NCBI RefSeq assembly: GCF_001020985.1
Contig: NZ_CP011542.1
Coordinates: 1,116,001-1,180,000, forward strand
Direction: 5' to 3'
From: Corynebacterium mustelae
GTDB taxonomy: Bacteria > Actinomycetota > Actinomycetes > Mycobacteriales > Mycobacteriaceae
Length of the DNA: 64,000 nt
Shown here: positions 7,809 through 17,152 of the stretch, one piece after another
Layout: every line of letters starts with the position of its first letter
How positions within the stretch are numbered: position 1 is the stretch's first letter
The notes under the pieces: generated by a model
The model's database searches: none
Seen by the model: the letters and a program-made list of their open reading frames with translations, nothing else
What the model was told of the DNA's origin: nothing
Translations under genes and position numbers: made by a program

Positions 7809-9434
7809 TTAGTGTGAAATAGCTTTTGCCATTCCCACACCGGTAAGTGAGCGCACTTCCATCTCAGCAGCCAGCTTATCCAGATCGTCCGGTTTGCCCA
7901 GTTTGGAACCAATGATGCCTAACAGGAAACCAGCCGGAACCGAAATGATAGCCGGATTGGTCAACGGGAACCAGGCGAAGTTCACACCTGCGCCCAGCAT
8001 GGAAGTTTCTGCGCCAGAAACCGCAGGGGAAAAGATAATGAGAGTCACTGCGGTAATCAGGCCACCATACATGGAGAATAATGCACCGGTGGTGTTAAAG
8101 CCGCGCCAGTACAGGGAATACAAGATGGTGGGCAGGTTAGCAGAGGCCGCAATAGCCAGTGCCAAGGTGACCAAGAATGCGATGTTCTGGCCCATCGCGC
8201 CGATCCCTAAGATGATGGAGAGGATTCCGATGACCACCACAGTGATGCGAGAGACGCGGACTTGTTCTTCTTCGGTGGCTTCACCATTGCGTAGCACTGA
8301 GTTATAGAGGTCGTGTGCCACGGAAGCCGATGCGGAGATTGTAAGGCCAGCTACCACGGCGAGGATCGTCGCAAAGCCAATGGCCGAAACGACTGCCATG
8401 AAGAAGGAGCCGCCGACCCGAGCCGCCAGCAGTAGCACTGCGGAATTGCCGCCGCCGGGGGCGTTTTGGATGGTTTCGGTGCCGACTAGGGCCGCCGCGC
8501 CGAATCCCATGACTACGGTGAGTAAGAAGAACAATGCCACTATTGCAATGGTCCAGGTCATTGAACGGCGTGCTACCCGGGCGGAGGGCACAGTGTAGAA
8601 CCGCATGAGCACGTGCGGTAGTCCGGCGGTGCCCATGACGCAGGCAATGGCGAGGGAAATAAAGTCAATCTTTGTCAGGGTTGATTTGCCATAGCGTAGG
8701 CCGGGGCCGAGCACGTCGGTTCCCTGCGGGTGGGTGGTTGCGGCGGATTCCAACACCGCGTTGAAACCACCTTTAATGGCAACGAAGGTAAGTATTGAGA
8801 TGATGACTGAACCGCCAACCAGAAGAACAGCCTTAATCATTTGGACGTAGGTGGTGCCTTTCATGCCGCCGACCAGGACGTAGATGATCATCAAAACACC
8901 CACCACGGCCACTACTGCCGCCTGTGCTGCTTTGCCAGAGACTCCGAGCAGTAGCGCGACCAAGCCGCCTGCGCCTGCCATTTGGGCGATGAGGTAGAAC
9001 AGGGAAACGCTTAGCGTGGTCACAGCTGCGGCGGTGCGGACTGGACGCTGTTGTAACCTAAAAGACAATACGTCGGCCATGGTGAAGCGGCCAGTATTGC
9101 GCAGCGGTTCGGCCACTAGTACGAGCGCTACCAGTAAAGCGATGAGGAAGCCGATGGAGTAGACGAAGCCGTCGTAACCGTAGAGTGCGATGGCACCAGT
9201 TACACCCAGGAATGCTGCGGCAGAGAGGTAGTCGCCGGAAATAGCGAGACCGTTTTGCCAGCCTGAGAACGCGCCGCCGCCGGTGTAAAAGTCGGAGCCT
9301 TTTTGCGAGGTTGTCTTCGATGTGCGGATGACGATGGTGAGGGTGACCGCGATGAAGATCGCGAAAATGGAGATGTTGAGGATCGGATTGCCGGTATCTA
9401 CCGTGTCTTGGGCAAGAATAACGTGATTTATCAT
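7809..9434 (-). CDS. mctC: Sodium/solute symporter, MctC/ActP-like monocarboxylate transporter
   Basis: Members import acetate, propionate or pyruvate with sodium or protons across the membrane. The 541-residue product has about 13 membrane segments; the start of the SSS core is marked by FYTGGGAFSGWQNGLAISGD near residue 48, and GTTYVQMIKA and the following hydrophobic blocks match cation/acetate symporters. The DUF485 gene 35 bases upstream on the same strand is the usual partner (the yjcH-actP arrangement and its C. glutamicum counterpart), which supports MctC over proline or pantothenate symporters. A hairpin terminator follows. Substrate assignment is from family and context. Confidence 0.85.
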   Translation of the reverse strand: MINHVILAQDTVDTGNPILNISIFAIFIAVTLTIVIRTSKTTSQKGSDFYTGGGAFSGWQNGLAISGDYLSAAAFLGVTGAIALYGYDGFVYSIGFLIALLVALVLVAEPLRNTGRFTMADVLSFRLQQRPVRTAAAVTTLSVSLFYLIAQMAGAGGLVALLLGVSGKAAQAAVVAVVGVLMIIYVLVGGMKGTTYVQMIKAVLLVGGSVIISILTFVAIKGGFNAVLESAATTHPQGTDVLGPGLRYGKSTLTKIDFISLAIACVMGTAGLPHVLMRFYTVPSARVARRSMTWTIAIVALFFLLTVVMGFGAAALVGTETIQNAPGGGNSAVLLLAARVGGSFFMAVVSAIGFATILAVVAGLTISASASVAHDLYNSVLRNGEATEEEQVRVSRITVVVIGILSIILGIGAMGQNIAFLVTLALAIAASANLPTILYSLYWRGFNTTGALFSMYGGLITAVTLIIFSPAVSGAETSMLGAGVNFAWFPLTNPAIISVPAGFLLGIIGSKLGKPDDLDKLAAEMEVRSLTGVGMAKAISH

Positions 9435-9469
9435 GATGGTGTTTTATGTTTCCTTACACACTCGTGGGA

Positions 9470-9853
9470 TTAGCCGCTAGCTGGGGATTCGGGGTTTGTT
9501 GGGTAGTTGCCCTGCGAAATGGCGGGTTGTTCCATTCGGTGGCGGATTTGCTCGGTGGCTGGGTCGATTTTGTTATCGGCGAAGCGGACATAAGCCCACG
9601 TGACCAGGCCTGCGGTTGCAAATTGCGCGAGCCCTAGAACCATTCCGATATTGATCGCGCCAAACACGGGGGTTTTGACGAAGTCGGTGGCAAAGGTTGC
9701 TGTGACTATGTAGAAGACGTACCAGGCAAGAAAAGCTACGGTGACAGGGAAAGCAAAACCACGGAAAGTTTTGCGTAGGGAGGAAAATTCGGGGCTTTGG
9801 GAAACCGCAACGAATTCCTCCGGGGTGGGAACATGTTTGGTTGGTTGGGTCAT
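9470..9853 (-). CDS. DUF485 small membrane protein, partner of MctC
   Basis: This 127-residue protein has two membrane helices in its central part, preceded by a soluble N-terminal stretch and followed by a hydrophilic tail, as in DUF485 (YjcH) proteins. These are encoded directly before acetate/monocarboxylate symporters and probably assist them. ATG 9853 was chosen; AAGGAAG lies about 12 bases upstream, whereas the upstream TTG at 9883 has no clear site. It is the first gene of a two-gene operon with mctC, so the operon promoter should lie in the 466-base gap to alkD. Confidence 0.85.
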   Translation of the reverse strand: MTQPTKHVPTPEEFVAVSQSPEFSSLRKTFRGFAFPVTVAFLAWYVFYIVTATFATDFVKTPVFGAINIGMVLGLAQFATAGLVTWAYVRFADNKIDPATEQIRHRMEQPAISQGNYPTNPESPASG

Positions 9854-10319
9854 TGGGACGGGAAACTTCCTTGTGTGGGGCAAGAAATCCGAACCGATTG
9901 CGATGTGACCTAGGATTCCCTGCCGGAATAAATGTGTCTTGGGTCACCATCTAGGGTGATATGTTTATTAGACATGAAAAAGGTGGCCAGGGCACGCAAA
10001 TTGTGGGAATTGTGGATTTTCTAAGGCTTTGCGACGGATTATGTGTGGTTAGTGACGGTGGATATGGTTATGTGGCTAGCGTATAAATCTGTACGATTTT
10101 GATTGAAAACGTACTGCTCAAAATGTGTTATGTGACACATTATTGGATGGGGTGGATTATGATGATTTTGCAAATTGATAGGTTTAATCCAAATAATTCG
10201 ACTTGATCGTACTACCCACATTCAGGGGTGCTAAGTGGTAAACGGCAGAAGTGAAAATAATGGATGGTGCGTAGGGGGTGTCGGCTAACCGAAAGGCGAC
10301 AGGGTTGCGTTGAAAAGCG
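9854..10319. other. 466-base intergenic region between the mctC operon and the AlkD gene
   Basis: This A/T-rich gap must hold the mctC-operon promoter. I see a dyad TGTGT-N6-ACACA at 10124-10139 resembling a degenerate GlxR/CRP-type half-site pair, and a TCACC/GGTGA inverted repeat near 9934-9949. No convincing gene or RNA was found. Confidence 0.5.
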
Positions 10320-10982
10320 TTAAAGGTGTTTGAGTGCCTCCCGGCGCGATAACGGCGAAAGCTCGTGTTCGGCGACAAATGCTCGCACCCATTCCGGGTC
10401 GGTTTTCGCGTAATCCCGCAGCGCCCATCCGATAGCCTTATTGATGAAAAACTCCGTGCTGCCTAGATTTGCGCAGATCACATCGGTGAGCAGCTGCGTA
10501 TCGGTGGCATCCTTGCGTAGTAATTGATGGTTGATGGCGATTCGGCGCAGCCACATGTTGTTGTGGCGTGCCCAGGCGCGCATGTGGGCTGGGGTGCAGA
10601 TCGCACCCACGCTTAGATCGAGTGAATCGACGGTGTCCCACCAGGACTTGGTCATGGCGAGGGTCCCTAGCCACTCCACATCGGCGCTGGTTAGGGTATT
10701 CGTCGGTGCTGATATGTGGGCGCGGATGCTATCGGCGGCCACGTATTGAAATTCCCGCTCCGGCTGCGCCCACAGCAGCTCGACGACCGCGATGAGCTCG
10801 GCTCTGCTGGCGGTTATCAGGTATTTTATGATGCTTTTCGACGCCCGCCTGCGGGCTGGGGTTTTAACCCCTAGGTATTCAAATTGCTCCCGCATGTATT
10901 TCTTTTGCCCTGCCGCAACTTCCGTGTCGCTTACTGCGACAAGCGCGGCCCTTAAATCGTCGACCAGGTGCTGGGGATCCAT
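10320..10982 (-). CDS. AlkD-like DNA alkylation repair protein (HEAT-repeat DNA glycosylase)
   Basis: AlkD-type glycosylases remove N3- and N7-alkylated purines using a HEAT-like helical superfold. The 220-residue product has the family pattern: KKYMREQFEYLGVKTPARR near residue 27, REFQYVAAD near 75, WWDTVDSLD near 112 and NMWLRRIAINHQL near 141, with the key Trp and Asp residues present. The ATG at 10982 is directly preceded by sequence without a strong ribosome site. It is monocistronic as far as visible. Function is by family; no truncation is evident. Confidence 0.88.
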   Translation of the reverse strand: MDPQHLVDDLRAALVAVSDTEVAAGQKKYMREQFEYLGVKTPARRRASKSIIKYLITASRAELIAVVELLWAQPEREFQYVAADSIRAHISAPTNTLTSADVEWLGTLAMTKSWWDTVDSLDLSVGAICTPAHMRAWARHNNMWLRRIAINHQLLRKDATDTQLLTDVICANLGSTEFFINKAIGWALRDYAKTDPEWVRAFVAEHELSPLSRREALKHL

Positions 10983-11018
10983 GTGAGTTATCTGCTTTCG
11001 TGCGGGAATTTTTGGGCA

Positions 11019-11459
11019 TTATTGGACGCTAAACGCTCTGAGCTGGTTTGTCTTGGCGTCGAAGGTTAATGTCACTGCGTTGTCTAATGTTACCCGGCGG
11101 CAGTCGGCGATAGTTTCCTCGCGAAAATGCATGGCTCGCTTTGCTAGCTGGTTAGATACGTTGTCCCACCCTAGGTCGGACGGGGTGGAGAATATCCACG
11201 GGTTGATTTCTATGCCCCATCCGGCCAGGGCGGGCGGGAAGTGGTCGGAGAAGATTTGATAGACCACATGATTTTCGATGTGCAGTTCGATGGATCCGCA
11301 TTTCCAGATGTTAAAACCGGGCTTTTCATAAAGCTTGGTTGCAACCTCCGGAAACAGCTGCTTGATGGACGCCGTGGTCTGTCCGATGAAAAACGGCCCG
11401 CAGTCCCCGGAACAGACCAGTGCTTCTAAGTCAATGAAGTGTCGTTGGTCGTCGGTCAT
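11019..11459 (-). CDS. Immunity-like hypothetical protein (paralogue 2 of a tandem pair)
   Basis: No named family is certain. The 146-residue soluble product shares with the gene just upstream (11470-11934) the pattern GxxGP near the N-terminus, then IWxxGxIELH, VxxxFxDHF, a PWxF and a VSxxL segment. Such GPxxxG...IWxYGxxELHF proteins are common orphan or immunity-type proteins in polymorphic toxin loci, but no toxin gene is visible here. ATG 11459 was chosen (MTDDQRHF), leaving a 9-base gap to the upstream paralogue. The two are diverged, implying an old duplication. Confidence 0.65.
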   Translation of the reverse strand: MTDDQRHFIDLEALVCSGDCGPFFIGQTTASIKQLFPEVATKLYEKPGFNIWKCGSIELHIENHVVYQIFSDHFPPALAGWGIEINPWIFSTPSDLGWDNVSNQLAKRAMHFREETIADCRRVTLDNAVTLTFDAKTNQLRAFSVQ

Positions 11460-11469
11460 AACGGTGATT

Positions 11470-11934
11470 TTAGGGGCGGTAGTCTTTGCTGAAAGCACTG
11501 CAGGTGTGCAGACTATCGGGGAGGTTGGGGATATCATCTGGATTTTCAAAGATGAGGGACACCCCGCTTTCAAGGGTCATGGTGATATTGAGGCTTGTGT
11601 GTTGTATCTCGTATTCGATGGTGGCGCGGTCAAGGTGCTCGGAAACCTCGGCGAGGCTAAGCGCGGTGATGTCGGTGAAAAACCACGGATCAAGGGAAAT
11701 GTGGTCGCCTGCCGATAATGGGGTGAAGGCGAAGTGATCGGTGAACACACAGGTTACTGTGTCATCGAAGAAGTGCAGCTCGATGTTTCCATATGTCCAA
11801 ATGGACCCGCCGTAGTCGTTATCCCATTCCTCGTCCGGATTGTTAAGGAGCTTGGTCACCTCAGTCTTATTAAGCGGGGCATTAATTGGTCCGAATTGTC
11901 CGGTTCGGAAGAATTCTTTGATGTCGATATGCAT
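11470..11934 (-). CDS. Immunity-like hypothetical protein (paralogue 1 of a tandem pair)
   Basis: The 154-residue product begins with FFRTGQFGPI and continues with IWTYGNIELHFFDD, VFTDHF, DPWFF and SEHLDRA, aligning with the downstream neighbour throughout. There is no signal peptide or membrane segment, so it is cytoplasmic. No good ribosome site precedes the ATG at 11934. The pair is probably co-transcribed. A role as toxin-immunity or decoy protein is inferred from resemblance to proteins in toxin clusters; nothing in the window confirms it. Confidence 0.65.
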   Translation of the reverse strand: MHIDIKEFFRTGQFGPINAPLNKTEVTKLLNNPDEEWDNDYGGSIWTYGNIELHFFDDTVTCVFTDHFAFTPLSAGDHISLDPWFFTDITALSLAEVSEHLDRATIEYEIQHTSLNITMTLESGVSLIFENPDDIPNLPDSLHTCSAFSKDYRP

Positions 11935-12271
11935 GGGTTGGGTTTCTATTGTTGGTGCGGAGCCTGGTTTCGTCGAAAAGTGAAAACCGATGATGAATAG
12001 CTGTCCACGTGATAGGAGAGAAGCATGGACGCCATCTAGCGATTGTGAATGAACATATAACCAACTAGTCGGATCTGCTATCCGCTACACGTCGTCATGC
12101 AAAATTTCTTATATGTCTTGTCTGTGCGGAAACCGGATGGGCGAAATGCGCGAACACGAACAACTTAAGCAGGCGAAGCCAAGCGGGTTGCCTGGTGATA
12201 AACGCAAAACCGGAAGCATAAGGAAAACCTCATGCTTCCGGACATGGTGTCAACACTAAAACCGTGCGTGC
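11935..12271. other. Intergenic region between the immunity-like pair and prs
   Basis: It contains the prs terminator at 12202-12241 and presumably the promoter of the immunity-like pair on the minus strand near 11950-12100. No other gene is supported. Confidence 0.5.
12202..12241 (-). terminator. Rho-independent terminator of prs
   Basis: CCGGAAGCAT (12210-12219) pairs with ATGCTTCCGG (12232-12241) around a 12-base loop. On the minus strand the stem is followed by TTTTGCG. It lies 30 bases after the prs stop. Confidence 0.85.
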
Positions 12272-13252
12272 TTAGGCTTGGCCCTCAAACAGGTCAGTAA
12301 CCGAGCCGTTTTCAAAAATCTCATGGATGGTCTTGGCCAGCAGCGGCGCGATAGACAGCACGGTGAGATTCTCCCAACCTTCAGTGGATTGCGGCAAGGT
12401 GTCCGTGGTGATGACTTCCTTGGCACCACACTGGGACAACCGCTCCCGCGCGGGATCGGAGAACACTCCGTGGGTGCAGGCAATAATGACATCTTCGGCA
12501 CCTGCGTCGCGCAGAACACCGACCGCACCAGCAATGGTGCCACCCGTGTCGATCATGTCGTCCAGCAATACAGCAGTCTTGCCTTTAACGTCACCAACCA
12601 CGCGGTTAGCAACAACTTGGTTCGCAACCTCAGTCGAGCGGGTTTTATGGACGAAAGCCAGCGGGGCATCACCAAGGGTGTTGGCCCATTTTTCAGCGAC
12701 CTTAACCCGGCCTGCGTCGGGGGAGACTACAACAATATTGTCCAATGTGTAGTTCTTTTTGATGTAGTCGGTCAGGATCGGCATGGCGTGCATGTGATCG
12801 ACCGGACCGTCAAAGAAGCCCTGGATCTGGTCGGTGTGCAGGTCCACAGACACGATGCGATCTGCGCCTGCTGCTTTCAGCAGGTCGGCAACTAGCCGAG
12901 CAGAGATTGGTTCCCGGCCCCGGTGCTTTTTATCCTGTCGGGCGTACGGGTAGAACGGCAGGATGGCGGTGATGCGCTTGGCCGATCCGCGTTTGAGCGC
13001 GTCGATCATGATGAGCTGTTCCATGATCCACTTGTTCAGCGGCTGGGTGTGGGATTGGATGACAAACGCATCTGAACCACGCACGGATTCTTCGAAGCGG
13101 ACGAAGATTTCGCCGTTGGCAAAGTCGCGGGCGGTCATGGGGGTAAGTTCAATGCCGAGCTCTTTGGCGACGGCTTCTCCGAGCTCAGTGTGCGCGCGAC
13201 CGGAAAACAGCATCAGGTTTTTCTTCGGTTCGCTCCACTTGGTTGCGGTCAT
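12272..13252 (-). CDS. prs: Ribose-phosphate pyrophosphokinase
   Basis: Prs makes 5-phosphoribosyl-1-diphosphate from ribose 5-phosphate and ATP for nucleotide, His, Trp and arabinogalactan precursor synthesis. The 326-residue product has the ATP-binding start LMLFSGRAHTELGEAVA, the DLHTDQIQGFF segment of the metal/ribose site and the PRPP loop LLDDMIDTGGTI near residue 220. Length is standard. It follows glmU on the same strand after 175 bases, the conserved glmU-prs pair, and ends in a clear terminator. Confidence 0.97.
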   Translation of the reverse strand: MTATKWSEPKKNLMLFSGRAHTELGEAVAKELGIELTPMTARDFANGEIFVRFEESVRGSDAFVIQSHTQPLNKWIMEQLIMIDALKRGSAKRITAILPFYPYARQDKKHRGREPISARLVADLLKAAGADRIVSVDLHTDQIQGFFDGPVDHMHAMPILTDYIKKNYTLDNIVVVSPDAGRVKVAEKWANTLGDAPLAFVHKTRSTEVANQVVANRVVGDVKGKTAVLLDDMIDTGGTIAGAVGVLRDAGAEDVIIACTHGVFSDPARERLSQCGAKEVITTDTLPQSTEGWENLTVLSIAPLLAKTIHEIFENGSVTDLFEGQA

Positions 13253-13336
13253 TGTGAGGGTTAACCTTCCTTAGGAAAAGTTGGGCCGGTTGGCGCGGTG
13301 GGGCAGGTTAAAAACCGCGCCCAAAGTTAAAGTGTA

Positions 13337-13352
13337 GTGGGTTAAGACCCAC
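13337..13352 (-). other. Short hairpin in the glmU-prs spacer
   Basis: GTGGGT (13337-13342) pairs with ACCCAC (13347-13352) around TAAG. No U-tract follows on the minus strand, so it may be an RNA-processing or weak attenuation element rather than a terminator. Confidence 0.35.
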
Positions 13353-13427
13353 AATTGTTAGTGCAACTGCACCCACCTATGTGGTGCCAGCTGGTTGGTG
13401 CTGTCCGCACTTGCCCCAACATAGGTA

Positions 13428-14873
13428 TCAATCTTGTTCCAAGGCCTTGGTTGCGGCTTCGGCAGCAGGCGTACCGGGGCGTTTTTTTACTACCCAGCCT
13501 TCGATGTTGCGTTGCTTACCAGCCGATATCGCAAGTGCTCCAGGTGGCACATCCTCCCGGATGACGGTGCCTGCGCCGGAGTACGCGCCGTCGCCGACGG
13601 TTACCGGGGCGATAAACATGGTGTCCGAGCCGGTGCGCACGTGGGAACCGATGGTGGTGCGGTGCTTATTCACACCGTCGTAATTGACAAAAACGCTGGA
13701 AGCACCGATATTCGACTGCTCACCCACGGTAGCATCGCCGATATAGGTCAGGTGCGGCACTTTAGACCCGGCACCGATCTGGGCGTTTTTAGCCTCCACA
13801 AATCCGCCGAGTTTGCCCTTTGCCCCCAACACGGTGCCCGGGCGGATGAAGGTAAACGGACCCACTGTCGCGGCGGGGCCGATCTCGGAATCGGAGCCGT
13901 GGGTGCGGATCACGGAAGCGCCGTCGCCAACGACCATATTGCTTAGGGTGGTATCCGGGCCGATGATGGCGTCGTTGCCGATAGTGGTGGTGCCCAGCAA
14001 TTGGGTTCCTGGATAAATGGTGACATCGGTTCCGATGGTGACCTCAACGTCGATCCAGGTGGTATCTGGATCAATGATGGTGGCACCGCCGCGCATGGCT
14101 TCTTCTACTTTTCGACGATTAAGCTCCCGGCCTGCCTCAGCTAATTGCACTCGGTCGTTCACTCCCGCCAATTCACGATGGTCGGCTGCGGTGAAGGCAC
14201 GAACCAGGTGGCCGTCGTGGCGTGCAATCGACAGTACGTCAGTCAGATATAACTCGCCCTGTGCGTTATCGGCTGTCAACCTTCCTAGTGCTGAGCGCAG
14301 CACTTCGGTATCAAAGGCAAATACCCCGGAATTGACCTCCGTGATTTTGAGGGTTTTTTCATCGGCGTCTTTTTGCTCGACGATCTCGGTGACTTCACCA
14401 GCGTCGTTACGCACGATTCGGCCGTAGCCGGTGGGATCGTCAAGGTTCATAGTCAATACTGTGACAGCCGTGGGGGTGGCGGTGTGCGACTTAATCAGAC
14501 CCAAGATAGTCTCGCCGGTTAAAAGCGGCACATCGCCATTGGTGACAACCACAGTGCCGTTGAAATCCGAAAGCTTATCCAACGCGCTCTTCATGGCATC
14601 GCCAGTGCCATTTTGTTCCTCTTGGATAGCGACATAAACAGGACTTGATAGTGTTTCCGCTATCTGTTCCACCGCAGGACCTACCTGGTCGCGTTGGTGA
14701 CCGATGACAGTGACAATCCGCTCCGGGGCCACGGTGGCTGCAGCGTGGAGTGCGTGTGAGAGCAAACTGCGGCCGCCGATTGTGTGGAGGGTTTTTTGCA
14801 GATGTGATTTCATGCGGGTGCCCGCCCCGGCGGCGAGAACAACAACGGCAGTGGGGGAGGTGGAAGTTGTCAC
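13428..14873 (-). CDS. glmU: Bifunctional GlmU: N-acetylglucosamine-1-phosphate uridyltransferase / glucosamine-1-phosphate acetyltransferase
   Basis: GlmU acetylates GlcN-1-P and then couples it to UTP, giving UDP-GlcNAc for peptidoglycan. The 481-residue product has the nucleotidyltransferase start [13 protein letters not shown] at residues 10-22, the TNGDVPLL metal site near 111, and a left-handed beta-helix C-terminal half (hexapeptide repeats from about 255) with the acetyltransferase His region [12 protein letters not shown] and [14 protein letters not shown]. Length is standard. It heads the glmU-prs operon. Confidence 0.97.
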   Translation of the reverse strand: MTTSTSPTAVVVLAAGAGTRMKSHLQKTLHTIGGRSLLSHALHAAATVAPERIVTVIGHQRDQVGPAVEQIAETLSSPVYVAIQEEQNGTGDAMKSALDKLSDFNGTVVVTNGDVPLLTGETILGLIKSHTATPTAVTVLTMNLDDPTGYGRIVRNDAGEVTEIVEQKDADEKTLKITEVNSGVFAFDTEVLRSALGRLTADNAQGELYLTDVLSIARHDGHLVRAFTAADHRELAGVNDRVQLAEAGRELNRRKVEEAMRGGATIIDPDTTWIDVEVTIGTDVTIYPGTQLLGTTTIGNDAIIGPDTTLSNMVVGDGASVIRTHGSDSEIGPAATVGPFTFIRPGTVLGAKGKLGGFVEAKNAQIGAGSKVPHLTYIGDATVGEQSNIGASSVFVNYDGVNKHRTTIGSHVRTGSDTMFIAPVTVGDGAYSGAGTVIREDVPPGALAISAGKQRNIEGWVVKKRPGTPAAEAATKALEQD

Positions 14874-15141
14874 AGTGTGAGTGCTCCTTGTAGTGGGAGT
14901 AGCGGGAAAGTGTGCCCGGTTACATGTACGTCATCAAGTGTACGACGCTGAAGAAAAATTGGTGGGAAATGTGCCGGGAGTTTTCGCAGCCTTAGAACAC
15001 CAAGTTTTTAGCGAATCTGCTGGTGGCTGGGCTGGGGTGTGGTTGTGGTGGCAACCGGGTTCAACGCGCTAGTGTTGTCCTAAAACCCGGTTAGTCACAT
15101 CGAAAGTGATCGTGATTCCGGGATGACGAGTGGGAGAAAAA

Positions 15142-16755
15142 ATGTCCAAGGCCGATGGCCAGTTGCAGTCCAATACGCGGTTTAACCGACGCCAATTTTT
15201 AGCAGCCGGGTTAGTAACAACCGCTTCCGCTGGTCTAGCTTTAAGCGGTTGCGCGATTGGGAAAAACAATGCCGGGTCTGCGACAACGGCGGAATCTTTC
15301 GCCCCCACCTCTGCCCGAGTGCCGCGCGGCTGGGACGGAAAACCGCGACCGCTACCAATCCCACCGTTAGCGGAATTTTCTATGGTGGAGGGGCGGAAGG
15401 TATTTTCGCTTACCGCTAAACAAGGACAATCCGAGATCCTGCCTGGTGTCAGCACCACCACCTGGGGCTTTAATGGATCCATGCTTGGGCCGACCATCCG
15501 GATGTCCCGGGGCGATAATGTTGACTTGCGGTTTGAAAACACTCTGCCCGATGTCACCGCAGTGCATTGTCATGGGATGTTGCTCCCAGCGGAGATGGAT
15601 GGTGGGCCGCATTCGGCTATTCCATCAGGGAAGGTGTGGACTAGCTCGTTTACGGTGGAGCAACCTGCTGCCACCTTGTGGTACCACCCGCATCCGCATG
15701 GTGAAACTGGGGTGCAAGCTTACCGCGGGCTAGCGGGGATGATTGTGCTTGACGACGATATTTCCTCAAGCCTTGATCTACCCAATGATTATGGTGTGGA
15801 CGACATTCCAGTCGTCATCATGGACGCCAATTTCACCGATACTGGGCAATTGGATGAAACTTTCGACAATGATCTGGGGTTGCAGGGCGATGTGCCGCAT
15901 ATAAACGGGATCACTAACCCAGTGTTTCAGGCCACAACTCGAAGGCTTAGGCTGCGGCTTCTTAACGGCTCTAACATGAGGTTTTATAATATTTCCACCT
16001 CGGATTCCCGGCAGTTTTACGTTATAGCCTCCGATTCTGGGTTATTGGAAGCGCCGCAACCTGCTTCTGCCGTCACTCTAGGGCCAGGTGAGCGCACCGA
16101 GATTGTGATCGATGTGGATCCAGGTGAGGAGTTTTCCCTCATGAGTATTGGTTTTGCTGATAACTTAGGGGTGCCAGAGGACGAATACTCCTTGGATTTC
16201 AAACTCAAAGATGTTCTTAACCTCCTGTTAATTAAGGGGCCGAAAGAGGGGGCGGCGAAGAAAGTGCCGGAACTTCCGAAAGTCTTAGACCCCAGCGCAG
16301 CCGCCCCAGTTGCCGTCGCTGATGCTATTGAACGCAACTTCGAGCTCAATACCTTTGAAATCAACGGCCAGTCCATGGACATGAACCGGGTTGACGTAGT
16401 TATCGACCATTCCGAGCCAGAGGTGTGGGTGGTTACCAATGGCAATTCCGATTGGATTCATAATTTCCATATCCATAACTGTGCGTTTAAGGTGCTGGAA
16501 GCGTCGGAAACGACCGTCAATTTCGACACCTACGGTTGGAAAGACACCGTTACCATTCCTCCTGGAGTGACCTTAAAACTTGGGGTGATCTTCGGCCAAT
16601 ACCGCGATAACCATTACCCGTACATGTATCACTGCCACATGCTTTTCCATGAAGATCAAGGAATGATGGGGCAATTCATGTTGGTCAATAAAGGCCAACT
16701 GCCCGAACTCGATACCGACTTCACCCGAGGGATTAGTGGTATTCATAATCACTAG
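15142..16755 (+). CDS. Multicopper oxidase, Tat-exported lipoprotein
   Basis: Multicopper oxidases couple oxidation of Cu(I), Fe(II) or phenolics to reduction of oxygen; outside the membrane they often detoxify copper. The 537-residue product has a twin-arginine motif RRQFL at residues 16-20 and a lipobox LSGC with Cys 37, so it is likely exported folded and lipid-anchored. The copper ligands are intact: HCHG, YHPHPHG, HIHNC and the C-terminal YHCHMLFHEDQGMMGQF. ATG 15142 follows GGGAG at 15132-15136; the upstream GTG at 15130 lacks a site. It stands alone, with a GC hairpin downstream at 16805-16827. Confidence 0.9.
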   Translation: MSKADGQLQSNTRFNRRQFLAAGLVTTASAGLALSGCAIGKNNAGSATTAESFAPTSARVPRGWDGKPRPLPIPPLAEFSMVEGRKVFSLTAKQGQSEILPGVSTTTWGFNGSMLGPTIRMSRGDNVDLRFENTLPDVTAVHCHGMLLPAEMDGGPHSAIPSGKVWTSSFTVEQPAATLWYHPHPHGETGVQAYRGLAGMIVLDDDISSSLDLPNDYGVDDIPVVIMDANFTDTGQLDETFDNDLGLQGDVPHINGITNPVFQATTRRLRLRLLNGSNMRFYNISTSDSRQFYVIASDSGLLEAPQPASAVTLGPGERTEIVIDVDPGEEFSLMSIGFADNLGVPEDEYSLDFKLKDVLNLLLIKGPKEGAAKKVPELPKVLDPSAAAPVAVADAIERNFELNTFEINGQSMDMNRVDVVIDHSEPEVWVVTNGNSDWIHNFHIHNCAFKVLEASETTVNFDTYGWKDTVTIPPGVTLKLGVIFGQYRDNHYPYMYHCHMLFHEDQGMMGQFMLVNKGQLPELDTDFTRGISGIHNH

Positions 16756-16804
16756 TGTCTTTTTCCGCCTTAGCCCCACACACCTAAGGTAGGGGATAGG
16801 TTCC

Positions 16805-16827
16805 ACCTACCCACCGTGTGGGTAGGT
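16805..16827 (+). terminator. GC-rich hairpin after the multicopper oxidase gene
   Basis: ACCTACCCAC (16805-16814) pairs with GTGGGTAGGT (16818-16827) around a 3-base loop. It lacks a T-run on either strand, so intrinsic termination is uncertain. Confidence 0.5.
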
Positions 16828-16846
16828 CTGCAAAAAAACAAAATAA

Positions 16847-16871
16847 AAATCCGCACATTATGTGCGGATTT
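16847..16871 (-). terminator. Terminator of tRNA-Gln
   Basis: A 12-base dyad (16847-16858 with 16860-16871) is followed on the minus strand by a T-rich run (ATTTTTATTTTG). It lies just after the tRNA 3' end. Confidence 0.8.
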
Positions 16872-16877
16872 AAGTGC

Positions 16878-16947
16878 TTCCCTGCAAGGACTCGAACCTT
16901 GAATGACGGTACCAAAAACCGTAGTGTTGCCAATTACACCACAGGGA
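16878..16947 (-). tRNA. tRNA-Gln (anticodon TTG)
   Basis: On the minus strand the acceptor TCCCTGT pairs with GCAGGGA, the anticodon stem ACGGT/ACCGT encloses the loop TTTTGGT with anticodon TTG, and the T-arm contains GGTTCGAGTCC. The 3' CCA is not encoded (GCA follows the discriminator). A terminator follows directly. Confidence 0.95.
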
Positions 16948-17152
16948 AAGGTGTTGAAGTGAGAGAAGAATTTCAATCACTTTGACCTAAGAGATCATAC
17001 ATGAAACCAGGGGATAAAGGCCAAACTTGCACGTCGTCACACTAAACGAGCCCCCACAACCGACACTAGCTGGTGTGATGCTGTGCGGGGAATGGGGATC
17101 GCCCTTGTGTTGAAACTTTAGGCTCCAAGCACAACCAGATAGGCTGTAACAC

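Larger units (their letters stand above)
16756..17152. other. Intergenic region with two hairpins and tRNA-Gln
   Basis: The gap between the oxidase and the TetR gene holds a 10-bp hairpin (16805-16827), the tRNA-Gln terminator (16847-16871) and tRNA-Gln on the minus strand. The remainder carries the TetR promoter region, in which no clear operator was found. Confidence 0.6.
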
